A DNA stretch of 64,000 nt from Auanema rhodensis (Eukaryota > Nematoda > Chromadorea > Rhabditida > Rhabditidae). The translations under genes and the position numbers were made by a program. The notes beneath the pieces are model-generated. The model had not been told where the DNA came from. It saw only the letters and a list, made by a program, of their open reading frames with translations, and did no database searches. Where the stretch lies: assembly GCA_964057225.1 (NCBI GenBank), contig OZ059895.1, forward strand, positions 3,100,001 through 3,164,000. Reading direction: 5' to 3'. This document shows, in pieces, positions 14,314-28,004 of the stretch (position 1 is its first letter; the number at the start of each line of letters is the position of its first letter).

Positions 14314-16035
14314 GTACACCCATAAATTATACGCAGCACAGGTTACCCTTAAATAATGAACTGACCGACTAATCAGACATGGATCTTTCCTAGTTCTGTT
14401 GCTTGAATGGATGTTTTCCTACGTAGGCTAGTAAAACATGCCCTTCAAAGCATCAGAACATGTGATCACATTCCAATTTTTTTGTATCTTTCTTGTAAAG
14501 ATAGTAATATATCATATGTTGAACACTATGTTGGAAAGATTTTAATTCAGATTTTCGAACTTTTATTCAGTTTGTTTTTTAAACTTTGATTAAGAACTTT
14601 GATTTTTGTACACCCATAAATTATACGCAGCACAGGTTACCCTTAATTAATGAACTGACCGACTAATCAGACATGGATCTTTCCAAGTTCTGTTGCTTGA
14701 ACGGATGTTTTCCTACGAAGGCTAGTAAAACATGCCCTTCAAAGCATCAGAACATGTGATCACATTCCAATATTTTTGTATCTATCTTGTAAAGATAGTA
14801 ATATATCATATGTTGAACACTATGTTGAAAAGATTTTAATTCAGATTTTCTAACTTTTATTCAGTTTGTTTTTTAAACTTTGATTAAGAACTTTGATTTT
14901 TGTACACCCATAAATTATACGCAGCACAGGTTACCCTTAAATAATGAACTGACCGACTAATCAGACATGGATCTTTCCTAGTTCTGTTGCTTGAATGGAT
15001 GTTTTCCTACGTAGGCTAGTAAAACATGCCCTTCAAAGCATCAGAACATGTGATCACATTCCAATTTTTTTGAAATCTATCTTGTAAAGATAGTAATAAA
15101 CTTTGATTTTTGTACACCCATAAATTATACGCAGCACAGGTTACCCTTAAATAATGAACTGACCGACTAATCAGACATGGATCTTTCCTAGTTCTGTTGC
15201 TTGAATGGATGTTTTCCTACGTAGGCTAGTAAAACATGCCCTTCAAAGCATCAGAACATGTGATCACATTCCAATTTTTTTGAAATCTATCTTGTAAAGA
15301 TAGTAATAAACTTTGATTTTTGTACACCCATAAATTATACGCAGCACAGGTTACCCTTAAATAATGAACTGACCGACTAATCAGACATGGATCTTTCCTA
15401 GTTCTGTTGCTTGAATGGATGTTTTCCTACGTAGGCTAGTAAAACATGCCCTTCAAAGCATCAGAACATGTGATCACATTCCAATTTTTTTGTATCTTTC
15501 TTGTAAAGATAGTAATATATCATATGTTGAACACTATGTTGGAAAGATTTTAATTCAGATTTTCGAACTTTTATTCAGTTTGTTTTTTAAACTTTGATTA
15601 AGAACTTTGATTTTTGTACACCCATAAATTATACGCAGCACAGGTTACCCTTAAATAATGAACTGACCGACTAATCAGACATGGATCTTTCCTAGTTCTG
15701 TTGCTTGAATGGATGTTTTCCTACGTAGGCTAGTAAAACATGCCCTTCAAAGCATCAGAACATGTGATCACATTCCAATTTTTTTGAAATCTATCTTGTA
15801 AAGATAGTAATAAACTTTGATTTTTGTACACCCATAAATTATACGCAGCACAGGTTACCCTTAAATAATGAACTGACCGACTAATCAGACATGGATCTTT
15901 CCTAGTTCTGTTGCTTGAATGGATGTTTTCCTACGTAGGCTAGTAAAACATGCCCTTCAAAGCATCAGAACATGTGATCACATTCCAATTTTTTTGAAAT
16001 CTATCTTGTAAAGATAGTAATAAACTTTGATTTTT
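14314..16035. repeat. Short-rich end of zone A
   Basis: The order is 294, 294, 210, 210 (14314-15321, 1008 bp) followed by 294, 210, 210 (15322-16035, 714 bp). The second set is the first with one 294-bp unit removed. Two pairs of tandem 210-bp units lie within 1 kb, making this the densest cluster of short units. A private GTTGAAAAG change lies near 14825. Confidence 0.88.
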
Positions 16036-16917
16036 GTACACCCATAAATTATACGCAGCACAGGTTACCCTTAAATAATGAACTGACCGACTAATCAGAC
16101 ATGGATCTTTCCTAGTTCTGTTGCTTGAATGGATGTTTTCCTACGTAGGCTAGTAAAACATGCCCTTCAAAGCATCAGAACATGTGATCAAATTCCAATT
16201 TTTTTGTATCTATCTTGTAAAGATAGTAATATATCATATGTTGAACACTATGTTGGAAAGATTTTCATTCAGATTTTTTAATTTTTATTCAGTTTGTTTT
16301 TTAAACTTTGATTAAGAACTTTGATTTTTGTACACCCATAAATTATACGCAGCACAGGTTACCCTTAAATAATGAACTGACCGACTAATCAGACATGGAT
16401 CTTTCCTAGTTCTGTTGCTTGAATGGATGTTTTCCTACGTAGGCTAGTAAAACATGCCCTTCAAAGCATCAGAACATGTGATCAAATTCCAATTTTTTTG
16501 TATCTATCTTGTAAAGATAGTAATATATCATATGTTGAACACTATGTTGGAAAGATTTTAATTCAGATTTTCGAACTTTTATTCAGTTTGTTTTTTAAAC
16601 TTTGATTAAGAACTTTGATTTTTGTACACCCATAAATTATACGCAGCACAGGTTACCCTTAATTAATGAACTGACCGACTAATCAGACATGGATCTTTCC
16701 AAGTTCTGTTACTTGAACGGATGTTTTCCTACGAAGGCTAGTAAAACATGCCCTTCAAAGCATCAGAACATGTGATCACATTCCAATATTTTTGTATCTA
16801 TCTTGTAAAGATAGTAATATATCATATGTTGAACACAATGTTGGAAAGATTTTAATTCAGATTTTCTAACTTTTATTCAGTTTGTTTTTTAAACTTTGAT
16901 TAAGAACTTTGATTTTT
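16036..16917. repeat. Transition units from zone A to zone B
   Basis: Three full-length units (16036, 16330, 16624). The middle one is the first with a TTCGAAC tail plus GATCAAATT, the haplotype used by zone B onward. The third has GTTACTTGAACGG and AACACAATG. The GTTACTTG change recurs only at 29393, linking this spot to the block at 28005-29600. Confidence 0.88.
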
Positions 16918-17800
16918 GTACACCCATAAATTATACGCAGCACAGGTTACCCTTGAATAATGAACTGACCGACTAATCAGACATGGATCTTTCCTAATTC
17001 TGTTGCTTGAATGGATGTTTTCCTACGTAGGCTAGTAAAACATGCCCTTCAAAGCATCAGAACATGTGATCACATTCCAATTTTTTTGTATCTATCTTGT
17101 AAAGATAGTAATATATCATATGTTGAACACTATGTTGGAAAGATTTTAATTCAGATTTTTTCAACTTTCACTCAGTTTGTTTTCTAAACTTTGATTAAGA
17201 ACCTTGTTGTTTGTACACCCATAAAATATACGCAGCACAGGTTACCCTTAAATAATGAACTGACCGTTTAATCAGACATGGATCTTCCCAAGTTCTGTTG
17301 CTTGAATGGATGTTTTCCTACGTAGGCTAGTAAAACATGCCCTTCAAAGCATCAGAACATGTGATCACATTCCAATTTATTTGTATCTATCTTGTAAAGA
17401 TAGTAATATATCATATGTTGAACACTATGTTGGAAAGATTTTAATTCGGTTTTTTTAATTTTTATTCAGTTTGTTTTTTAAACTTTGATTAAGAACTTTG
17501 ATTTTTGTACACCCATAAATTATACGCAGCACAGGTTACCCTTAAATAAAGAACTGACCGACTAATCAGACATGGATCTTACCAAGTTCTGTTGCTTGAA
17601 TGGATGTTTTCCTACGTAGGCTAGTAAAACATGCCCTTCAAAGCATCAGAACATGTGATCAAATTCCAATTTTTTTGTATCTATCTTGTAAAGATAGTAA
17701 TATATCATATGTTGAACACTATGTTGGAAAGATTTTAATTCGGTTTTTTTAATTTTTATTCAGTTTGTTTTTTAAACTTTGATTAAGAACTTTGATTTTT

Positions 17801-18009
17801 GTACACCCATAAATTATACGCAGCACAGGTTACCCTTGAATAATGAACTGACCGACTAATCAGACATGGATCTTTCCTAATTCTGTTGCTTGAATGGATG
17901 TTTTCCTACGTAGGCTAGTAAAACATGCCCTTCAAAGCATCAGAACATGTGATCACATTCCAATTTTTTTGTATCTATCTTGTAAAGATAGTAATAAACT
18001 TTGATTTTT
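17801..18009. repeat. Short monomer, 209-bp type (zone B form)
   Basis: This represents 11 units with the same deletion junction (here between 17996 and 17997) but with the ordinary GTATC. Most carry the TGAATAATG head. Units start at 17801, 18599, 19691, 21370, 22168, 23847, 24645, 26325, 29601, 31281 and 32961. Each is followed by a 295-bp unit with TCTCT in the head and the TTCAACTTTCACTC tail, so the pair 209+295 is a fixed module of the zone B HORs. The unit at 18599 is a hybrid with a TAAATAAAG head. Confidence 0.95.
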
Positions 18010-18598
18010 GTACACCCATAAATTATACGCAGCACAGGTTACCCTTAAATAATGAACTGACCGACTAATCAGACATGGATCTCTCCAAGTTCTGTTGCTT
18101 GAACGGATGTTTTCCTACGTAGGCTAGTAAAACATGCCCTTCAAAGCATCAGAACATGTGATCACATTTCAATTTTTTTGTATCTATCTTGTAAAGATAG
18201 TAATATATCATATGTTGAACACTATGTTGGAAAGATTTTAATTCAGATTTTTTCAACTTTCACTCAGTTTGTTTTCTAAACTTTGATTAAGAACCTTGTT
18301 GTTTGTACACCCATAAAATATACGCAGCACAGGTTACCCTTAAATAATGAACTGACCGTTTAATCAGACATGGATCTTCCCAAGTTCTGTTGCTTGAATG
18401 GATGTTTTCCTACGTAGGCTAGTAAAACATGCCCTTCAAAGCATCAGAACATGTGATCACATTCCAATTTTTTTGTATCTATCTTGTAAAGATAGTAATA
18501 TATCATATGTTGAACACTATGTTGGAAAGATTTTAATTCGGTTTTTTTAATTTTTATTCAGTTTGTTTTTTAAACTTTGATTAAGAACTTTGATTTTT

Positions 18599-18807
18599 GT
18601 ACACCCATAAATTATACGCAGCACAGGTTACCCTTAAATAAAGAACTGACCGACTAATCAGACATGGATCTTTCCTAATTCTGTTGCTTGAATGGATGTT
18701 TTCCTACGTAGGCTAGTAAAACATGCCCTTCAAAGCATCAGAACATGTGATCACATTCCAATTTTTTTGTATCTATCTTGTAAAGATAGTAATAAACTTT
18801 GATTTTT
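18599..18807. repeat. Hybrid short monomer
   Basis: The head is of the TAAATAAAG type (as in 17507) while the part from CTTTCCTAATTC onward is of the 209-bp short type (as in 17801). The switch lies between about 18643 and 18671, in sequence identical between the two parents. This exactly accounts for the missing 294-bp monomer in the 798-bp set 18010-18807. Confidence 0.88.
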
Positions 18808-19899
18808 GTACACCCATAAATTATACGCAGCACAGGTTACCCTTAAATAATGAACTGACCGACTAATCAGACATGGATCTCTCCAAGTTCTGTTGCTTGA
18901 ACGGATGTTTTCCTACGTAGGCTAGTAAAACATGCCCTTCAAAGCATCAGAACATGTGATCACATTTCAATTTTTTTGTATCTATCTTGTAAAGATAGTA
19001 ATATATCATATGTTGAACACTATGTTGGAAAGATTTTAATTCAGATTTTTTCAACTTTCACTCAGTTTGTTTTCTAAACTTTGATTAAGAACCTTGTTGT
19101 TTGTACACCCATAAAATATACGCAGCACAGGTTACCCTTAAATAATGAACTGACCGTTTAATCAGACATGGATCTTCCCAAGTTCTGTTGCTTGAATGGA
19201 TGTTTTCCTACGTAGGCTAGTAAAACATGCCCTTCAAAGCATCAGAACATGTGATCACATTCCAATTTTTTTGTATCTATCTTGTAAAGATAGTAATATA
19301 TCATATGTTGAACACTATGTTGGAAAGATTTTAATTCGGTTTTTTTAATTTTTATTCAGTTTGTTTTTTAAACTTTGATTAAGAACTTTGATTTTTGTAC
19401 ACCCATAAATTATACGCAGCACAGGTTACCCTTAAATAAAGAACTGACCGACTAATCAGACATGGATCTTACCAAGTTCTGTTGCTTGAATGGATGTTTT
19501 CCTACGTAGGCTAGTAAAACATGCCCTTCAAAGCATCAGAACATGTGATCAAATTCCAATTTTTTTGTATCTATCTTGTAAAGATAGTAATATATCATAT
19601 GTTGAACACTATGTTGGAAAGATTTTAATTCGGTTTTTTTAATTTTTATTCAGTTTGTTTTTTAAACTTTGATTAAGAATTTTGATTTTTGTACACCCAT
19701 AAATTATACGCAGCACAGGTTACCCTTGAATAATGAACTGACCGACTAATCAGACATGGATCTTTCCTAATTCTGTTGCTTGAATGGATGTTTTCCTACG
19801 TAGGCTAGTAAAACATGCCCTTCAAAGCATCAGAACATGTGATCACATTCCAATTTTTTTGTATCTATCTTGTAAAGATAGTAATAAACTTTGATTTTT

Positions 19900-22376
19900 G
19901 TACACCCATAAATTATACGCAGCACAGGTTACCCTTAAATAATGAACTGACCGACTAATCAGACATGGATCTCTCCAAGTTCTGTTGCTTGAACGGATGT
20001 TTTCCTACGTAGGCTAGTAAAACATGCCCTTCAAAGCATCAGAGCATGTGATCACATTTCAATTTTTTTGTATCTATCTTGTAAAGATAGTAATATATCA
20101 TATGTTGAACACTATGTTGGAAAGATTTTAATTCAGATTTTTTCAACTTTCACTCAGTTTGTTTTCTAAACTTTGATTAAGAACCTTGTTGTTTGTACAC
20201 CCATAAAATATACGCAGCACAGGTTACCCTTAAATAATGAACTGACCGTTTAATCAGACATGGATCTTCCCAAGTTCTGTTGCTTGAATGGATGTTTTCC
20301 TACGTAGGCTAGTAAAACATGCCCTTCAAAGCATCAGAACATGTGATCACATTCCAATTTTTTTGTATCTATCTTGTAAAGATAGTAATATATCATATGT
20401 TGAACACTATGTTGGAAAGATTTTAATTCGGTTTTTTTAATTTTTATTCAGTTTGTTTTTTAAACTTTGATTAAGAACTTTGATTTTTGTACACCCATAA
20501 ATTATACGCAGCACAGGTTACCCTTAAATAAAGAACTGACCGACTAATCAGACATGGATCTTACCAAGTTCTGTTGCTTGAATGGATGTTTTCCTACGTA
20601 GGCTAGTAAAACATGCCCTTCAAAGCATCAGAACATGTGATCAAATTCCAATTTTTTTGTATCTATCTTGTAAAGATAGTAATATATCATATGTTGAACA
20701 CTATGTTGGAAAGATTTTAATTCAGATTTTCTAACTTTTATTCAGTTTGTTTTTTAAACTTTGATTAAGAACTTTGATTTTTGTACACCCATAAATTATA
20801 CGCAGCACAGGTTACCCTTAAATAATGAACTGACCGACTAATCAGACATGGATCTTTCCTAGTTCTATTGCTTGAATGGATGTTTTCCTACGTAGGCTAG
20901 TAAAACATGCCCTTCAAAGCATCAGAACATGTGATCAAATTCCAATTTTTTTGTATCTATCTTGTAAAGATAGTAATATATCATATGTTGAACACTATGT
21001 TGGAAAGATTTAATTCAGATTTTCGAACTTTTATTCAGTTTGTTTTTTAAACTTTGATTAAGAACTTTGATTTTTGTACACCCATAAATTATACGCAGCA
21101 CAGGTTACCCTTAATTAATGAACTGACCGACTAATCAGACATGGATCTTTCCAAGTTCTGTTGCTTGAACGGATGTTTTCCTACGAAGGCTAGTAAAACA
21201 TGCCCTTCAAAGCATCAGAACATGTGATCACATTCCAATATTTTTGTATCTATCTTGTAAAGATAGTAATATATCATATGTTGAACACTATGTTGGAAAG
21301 ATTTTAATTCAGATTTTCTAACTTTTATTCAGTTTGTTTTTTAAACTTTGATTAAGAACTTTGATTTTTGTACACCCATAAATTATACGCAGCACAGGTT
21401 ACCCTTGAATAATGAACTGACCGACTAATCAGACATGGATCTTTCCTAGTTCTGTTGCTTGAATGGATGTTTTCCTACGTAGGCTAGTAAAACATGCCCT
21501 TCAAAGCATCAGAACATGTGATCACATTCCAATTTTTTTGTATCTATCTTGTAAAGATAGTAATAAACTTTGATTTTTGTACACCCATAAATTATACGCA
21601 GCACAGGTTACCCTTAAATAATGAACTGACCGACTAATCAGACATGGATCTCTCCAAGTTCTGTTGCTTGAACGGATGTTTTCCTACGTAGGCTAGTAAA
21701 ACATGCCCTTCAAAGCATCAGAACATGTGATCACATTTCAATTTTTTTGTATCTATCTTGTAAAGATAGTAATATATCATATGTTGAACACTATGTTGGA
21801 AAGATTTTGATTCAGATTTTTTCAACTTTCACTCAGTTTGTTTTCTAAACTTTGATTAAGAACCTTGTTGTTTGTACACCCATAAAATATACGCAGCACA
21901 GGTTACCCTTAAATAATGAACTGACCGTTTAATCAGACATGGATCTTCCCAAGTTCTGTTGCTTGAATGGATGTTTTCCTACGTAGGCTAGTAAAACATG
22001 CCCTTCAAAGCATCAGAACATGTGATCACATTCCAATTTTTTTGTATCTATCTTGTAAAGATAGTAATATATCATATGTTGAACACTATGTTGGAAAGAT
22101 TTTAATTCAGATTTTCTAACTTTTATTCAGTTTGTTTTTTAAACTTTGATTAAGAACTTTGATTTTTGTACACCCATAAATTATACGCAGCACAGGTTAC
22201 CCTTGAATAATGAACTGACCGACTAATCAGACATGGATATTTCCTAATTCTGTTGCTTGAATGGATGTTTTCCTACGTAGGCTAGTAAAACATGCCCTTC
22301 AAAGCATCAGAATATGTGATCACATTCCAATTTTTTTGTATCTATCTTGTAAAGATAGTAATAAACTTTGATTTTT
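19900..22376. repeat. HOR of 2477 bp (9 monomers), copy 1
   Basis: Unit lengths are 295, 294, 294, 293, 294, 209, 295, 294, 209. It is a 1679-bp six-unit set plus a 798-bp three-unit set. Private markers shared with copy 2 at an offset of exactly 2477 are TTCTATTG (20863), a one-base loss in the T-run at about 21010, ATTTTGATTC (21804), ACATGGATAT (22231) and AGAATATGTG (22309). The change AGAGCATG (20041) is only in copy 1. Confidence 0.94.
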
Positions 22377-24853
22377 GTACACCCATAAATTATACGCAGC
22401 ACAGGTTACCCTTAAATAATGAACTGACCGACTAATCAGACATGGATCTCTCCAAGTTCTGTTGCTTGAACGGATGTTTTCCTACGTAGGCTAGTAAAAC
22501 ATGCCCTTCAAAGCATCAGAACATGTGATCACATTTCAATTTTTTTGTATCTATCTTGTAAAGATAGTAATATATCATATGTTGAACACTATGTTGGAAA
22601 GATTTTAATTCAGATTTTTTCAACTTTCACTCAGTTTGTTTTCTAAACTTTGATTAAGAACCTTGTTGTTTGTACACCCATAAAATATACGCAGCACAGG
22701 TTACCCTTAAATAATGAACTGACCGTTTAATCAGACATGGATCTTCCCAAGTTCTGTTGCTTGAATGGATGTTTTCCTACGTAGGCTAGTAAAACATGCC
22801 CTTCAAAGCATCAGAACATGTGATCACATTCCAATTTTTTTGTATCTATCTTGTAAAGATAGTAATATATCATATGTTGAACACTATGTTGGAAAGATTT
22901 TAATTCGGTTTTTTTAATTTTTATTCAGTTTGTTTTTTAAACTTTGATTAAGAACTTTGATTTTTGTACACCCATAAATTATACGCAGCACAGGTTACCC
23001 TTAAATAAAGAACTGACCGACTAATCAGACATGGATCTTACCAAGTTCTGTTGCTTGAATGGATGTTTTCCTACGTAGGCTAGTAAAACATGCCCTTCAA
23101 AGCATCAGAACATGTGATCAAATTCCAATTTTTTTGTATCTATCTTGTAAAGATAGTAATATATCATATGTTGAACACTATGTTGGAAAGATTTTAATTC
23201 AGATTTTCTAACTTTTATTCAGTTTGTTTTTTAAACTTTGATTAAGAACTTTGATTTTTGTACACCCATAAATTATACGCAGCACAGGTTACCCTTAAAT
23301 AATGAACTGACCGACTAATCAGACATGGATCTTTCCTAGTTCTATTGCTTGAATGGATGTTTTCCTACGTAGGCTAGTAAAACATGCCCTTCAAAGCATC
23401 AGAACATGTGATCAAATTCCAATTTTTTTGTATCTATCTTGTAAAGATAGTAATATATCATATGTTGAACACTATGTTGGAAAGATTTAATTCAGATTTT
23501 CGAACTTTTATTCAGTTTGTTTTTTAAACTTTGATTAAGAACTTTGATTTTTGTACACCCATAAATTATACGCAGCACAGGTTACCCTTAATTAATGAAC
23601 TGACCGACTAATCAGACATGGATCTTTCCAAGTTCTGTTGCTTGAACGGATGTTTTCCTACGAAGGCTAGTAAAACATGCCCTTCAAAGCATCAGAACAT
23701 GTGATCACATTCCAATATTTTTGTATCTATCTTGTAAAGATAGTAATATATCATATGTTGAACACTATGTTGGAAAGATTTTAATTCAGATTTTCTAACT
23801 TTTATTCAGTTTGTTTTTTAAACTTTGATTAAGAACTTTGATTTTTGTACACCCATAAATTATACGCAGCACAGGTTACCCTTGAATAATGAACTGACCG
23901 ACTAATCAGACATGGATCTTTCCTAGTTCTGTTGCTTGAATGGATGTTTTCCTACGTAGGCTAGTAAAACATGCCCTTCAAAGCATCAGAACATGTGATC
24001 ACATTCCAATTTTTTTGTATCTATCTTGTAAAGATAGTAATAAACTTTGATTTTTGTACACCCATAAATTATACGCAGCACAGGTTACCCTTAAATAATG
24101 AACTGACCGACTAATCAGACATGGATCTCTCCAAGTTCTGTTGCTTGAACGGATGTTTTCCTACGTAGGCTAGTAAAACATGCCCTTCAAAGCATCAGAA
24201 CATGTGATCACATTTCAATTTTTTTGTATCTATCTTGTAAAGATAGTAATATATCATATGTTGAACACTATGTTGGAAAGATTTTGATTCAGATTTTTTC
24301 AACTTTCACTCAGTTTGTTTTCTAAACTTTGATTAAGAACCTTGTTGTTTGTACACCCATAAAATATACGCAGCACAGGTTACCCTTAAATAATGAACTG
24401 ACCGTTTAATCAGACATGGATCTTCCCAAGTTCTGTTGCTTGAATGGATGTTTTCCTACGTAGGCTAGTAAAACATGCCCTTCAAAGCATCAGAACATGT
24501 GATCACATTCCAATTTTTTTGTATCTATCTTGTAAAGATAGTAATATATCATATGTTGAACACTATGTTGGAAAGATTTTAATTCAGATTTTCTAACTTT
24601 TATTCAGTTTGTTTTTTAAACTTTGATTAAGAACTTTGATTTTTGTACACCCATAAATTATACGCAGCACAGGTTACCCTTGAATAATGAACTGACCGAC
24701 TAATCAGACATGGATATTTCCTAATTCTGTTGCTTGAATGGATGTTTTCCTACGTAGGCTAGTAAAACATGCCCTTCAAAGCATCAGAATATGTGATCAC
24801 ATTCCAATTTTTTTGTATCTATCTTGTAAAGATAGTAATAAACTTTGATTTTT
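22377..24853. repeat. HOR of 2477 bp (9 monomers), copy 2
   Basis: Same nine unit lengths and the same private markers as copy 1 (for example ACATGGATAT at 24708 and ATTTTGATTC at 24281). After 24854 the match to the start of the unit continues until about 25737, where TTCTGTTG and a full T-run replace the HOR markers. The duplication endpoints are therefore only known to within a few monomers. Confidence 0.94.
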
Positions 24854-27800
24854 GTACACCCATAAATTATACGCAGCACAGGTTACCCTTAAATAATGAA
24901 CTGACCGACTAATCAGACATGGATCTCTCCAAGTTCTGTTGCTTGAACGGATGTTTTCCTACGTAGGCTAGTAAAACATGCCCTTCAAAGCATCAGAACA
25001 TGTGATCACATTTCAATTTTTTTGTATCTATCTTGTAAAGATAGTAATATATCATATGTTGAACACTATGTTGGAAAGATTTTAATTCAGATTTTTTCAA
25101 CTTTCACTCAGTTTGTTTTCTAAACTTTGATTAAGAACCTTGTTGTTTGTACACCCATAAAATATACGCAGCACAGGTTACCCTTAAATAATGAACTGAC
25201 CGTTTAATCAGACATGGATCTTCCCAAGTTCTGTTGCTTGAATGGATGTTTTCCTACGTAGGCTAGTAAAACATGCCCTTCAAAGCATCAGAACATGTGA
25301 TCACATTCCAATTTTTTTGTATCTATCTTGTAAAGATAGTAATATATCATATGTTGAACACTATGTTGGAAAGATTTTAATTCGGTTTTTTTAATTTTTA
25401 TTCAGTTTGTTTTTTAAACTTTGATTAAGAACTTTGATTTTTGTACACCCATAAATTATACGCAGCACAGGTTACCCTTAAATAAAGAACTGACCGACTA
25501 ATCAGACATGGATCTTACCAAGTTCTGTTGCTTGAATGGATGTTTTCCTACGTAGGCTAGTAAAACATGCCCTTCAAAGCATCAGAACATGTGATCAAAT
25601 TCCAATTTTTTTGTATCTATCTTGTAAAGATAGTAATATATCATATGTTGAACACTATGTTGGAAAGATTTTAATTCAGATTTTCTAACTTTTATTCAGT
25701 TTGTTTTTTAAACTTTGATTAAGAACTTTGATTTTTGTACACCCATAAATTATACGCAGCACAGGTTACCCTTAAATAATGAACTGACCGACTAATCAGA
25801 CATGGATCTTTCCTAGTTCTGTTGCTTGAATGGATGTTTTCCTACGTAGGCTAGTAAAACATGCCCTTCAAAGCATCAGAACATGTGATCAAATTCCAAT
25901 TTTTTTGTATCTATCTTGTAAAGATAGTAATATATCATATGTTGAACACTATGTTGGAAAGATTTTAATTCAGATTTTCGAACTTTTATTCAGTTTGTTT
26001 TTTAAACTTTGATTAAGAACTTTGATTTTTGTACACCCATAAATTATACGCAGCACAGGTTACCCTTAATTAATGAACTGACCGACTAATCAGACATGGA
26101 TCTTTCCAAGTTCTGTTGCTTGAACGGATGTTTTCCTACGAAGGCTAGTAAAACATGCCCTTCAAAGCATCAGAACATGTGATCACATTCCAATATTTTT
26201 GTATCTATCTTGTAAAGATAGTAATATATCATATGTTGAACACTATGTTGGGAAGATTTTAATTCAGATTTTCTAACTTTTATTCAGTTTGTTTTTTAAA
26301 CTTTGATTAAGAACTTTGATTTTTGTACACCCATAAATTATACGCAGCACAGGTTACCCTTGAATAATGAACTGACCGACTAATCAGACATGGATCTTTC
26401 CTAGTTCTGTTGCTTGAATGGATGTTTTCCTACGTAGGCTAGTAAAACATGCCCTTCAAAGCATCAGAACATGTGATCACATTCCAATTTTTTTGTATCT
26501 ATCTTGTAAAGATAGTAATAAACTTTGATTTTTGTACACCCATAAATTATACGCAGCACAGGTTACCCTTAAATAATGAACTGACCGACTAATCAGACAT
26601 GGATCTCTCCAAGTTCTGTTGCTTGAACGGATGTTTTCCTACGTAGGCTAGTAAAACATGCCCTTCAAAGCATCAGAACATGTGATCACATTTCAATTTT
26701 TTTGTATCTATCTTGTAAAGATAGTAATATATCATATGTTGAACACTATGTTGGAAAGATTTTAATTCAGATTTTTTCAACTTTCACTCAGTTTGTTTTC
26801 TAAACTTTGATTAAGAACCTTGTTGTTTGTACACCCATAAAATATACGCAGCACAGGTTACCCTTAAATAATGAACTGACCGTTTAATCAGACATGGATC
26901 TTCCCAAGTTCTGTTGCTTGAATGGATGTTTTCCTACGTAGGCTAGTAAAACATGCCCTTCAAAGCATCAGAACATGTGATCACATTCCAATTTTTTTGT
27001 ATCTATCTTGTAAAGATAGTAATATATCATATGTTGAACACTATGTTGGAAAGATTTTAATTCGGTTTTTTTAATTTTTATTCAGTTTGTTTTTTAAACT
27101 TTTATTAAGAACTTTGATTTTTGTACACCCATAAATTATACGCAGCACAGGTTACCCTTAAATAAAGAACTGACCGACTAATCAGACATGGATCTTTCCA
27201 AGTTCTGTTGCTTGAATGGATGTTTTCCTACGTAGGCTAGTAAAACATGCCCTTCAAAGCATCAGAACATGTGATCAAATTCCAATTTTTTTGTATCTAT
27301 CTTGTAAAGATAGTAATATATCATATGTTGAACACTATGTTGGAAAGATTTTAATTCAGATTTTCTAACTTTTATTCAGTTTGTTTTTTAAACTTTGATT
27401 AAGAACTTTGATTTTTGTACACCCATAAATTATACGCAGCACAGGTTACCCTTAAATAATGAACTGACCGACTAATCAGACATGGATCTTTCCTAGTTCT
27501 GTTGCTTGAATGGATGTTTTCCTACGTAGGCTAGTAAAACATGCCCTTCAAAGCATCAGAACATGTGATCAAATTCCAATTTTTTTGTATCTATCTTGTA
27601 AAGATAGTAATATATCATATGTTGAACACTATGTTGGAAAGATTTTAATTCAGATTTTCAAACTTTTATTCAGTTTGTTTTTTAAACTTTGATTAAGAAC
27701 TTTGATTTTTGTACACCCATAAATTATACGCAGCACAGGTTACCCTTAATTAATGAACTGACCGACTAATCAGACATGGATCTTTCCAAGTTCTGTTGCT

Positions 27801-28004
27801 TGAACGGATGTTTTCCTACGAAGGCTAGTAAAACATGCCCTTCAAAGCATCAGAACATGTGATCACATTCCAATATTTTTGTATCTATCTTGTAAAGATA
27901 GTAATATATCATATGTTGAACACTATGTTGTAAAGATTTTAATTCAGATTTTCTAACTTTTATTCAGTTTGTTTTTTAAACTTTGATTAAGAACTTTGAT
28001 TTTT
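24854..28004. repeat. HOR of 1680 bp (6 monomers), one full copy and five units of a second
   Basis: The order is 295 (TCTCT, TTCAACTTTCACTC tail), 294 (GTTT head, CGG tail), 294 (TAAATAAAG, TTCTAAC tail), 294 (CTAG, TTCGAAC tail), 294 (TAATTAATG, CGAAGG, AATATTTTT), 209 (TGAATAATG). The full copy is 24854-26533. The second starts at 26534, and its short unit is replaced at 28005 by a zone A block. Private changes include TTGGGAAG near 26249, ATTTTCAAAC near 27655 and TTGTAAAG near 27930. Confidence 0.92.

Larger units (their letters stand above)
16918..19899. repeat. HORs of 1092 bp (4 monomers) and 798 bp (3 monomers)
   Basis: Three sets: 16918-18009 (295, 294, 294, 209), 18010-18807 (295, 294, 209) and 18808-19899 (295, 294, 294, 209). 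Within a set the order is the TTCAACTTTCACTC-tail unit, the GTTT-head unit with ATAAAATATACG, the TAAATAAAG/ATCTTACC unit, and the short TGAATAATG unit. The first 295-bp unit (16918) differs from the others: it has the TGAATAATG/CCTAATTC head of the short unit joined to the TTCAACTTTCACTC tail. A private AATTTATTTG occurs near 17376. Confidence 0.9.
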
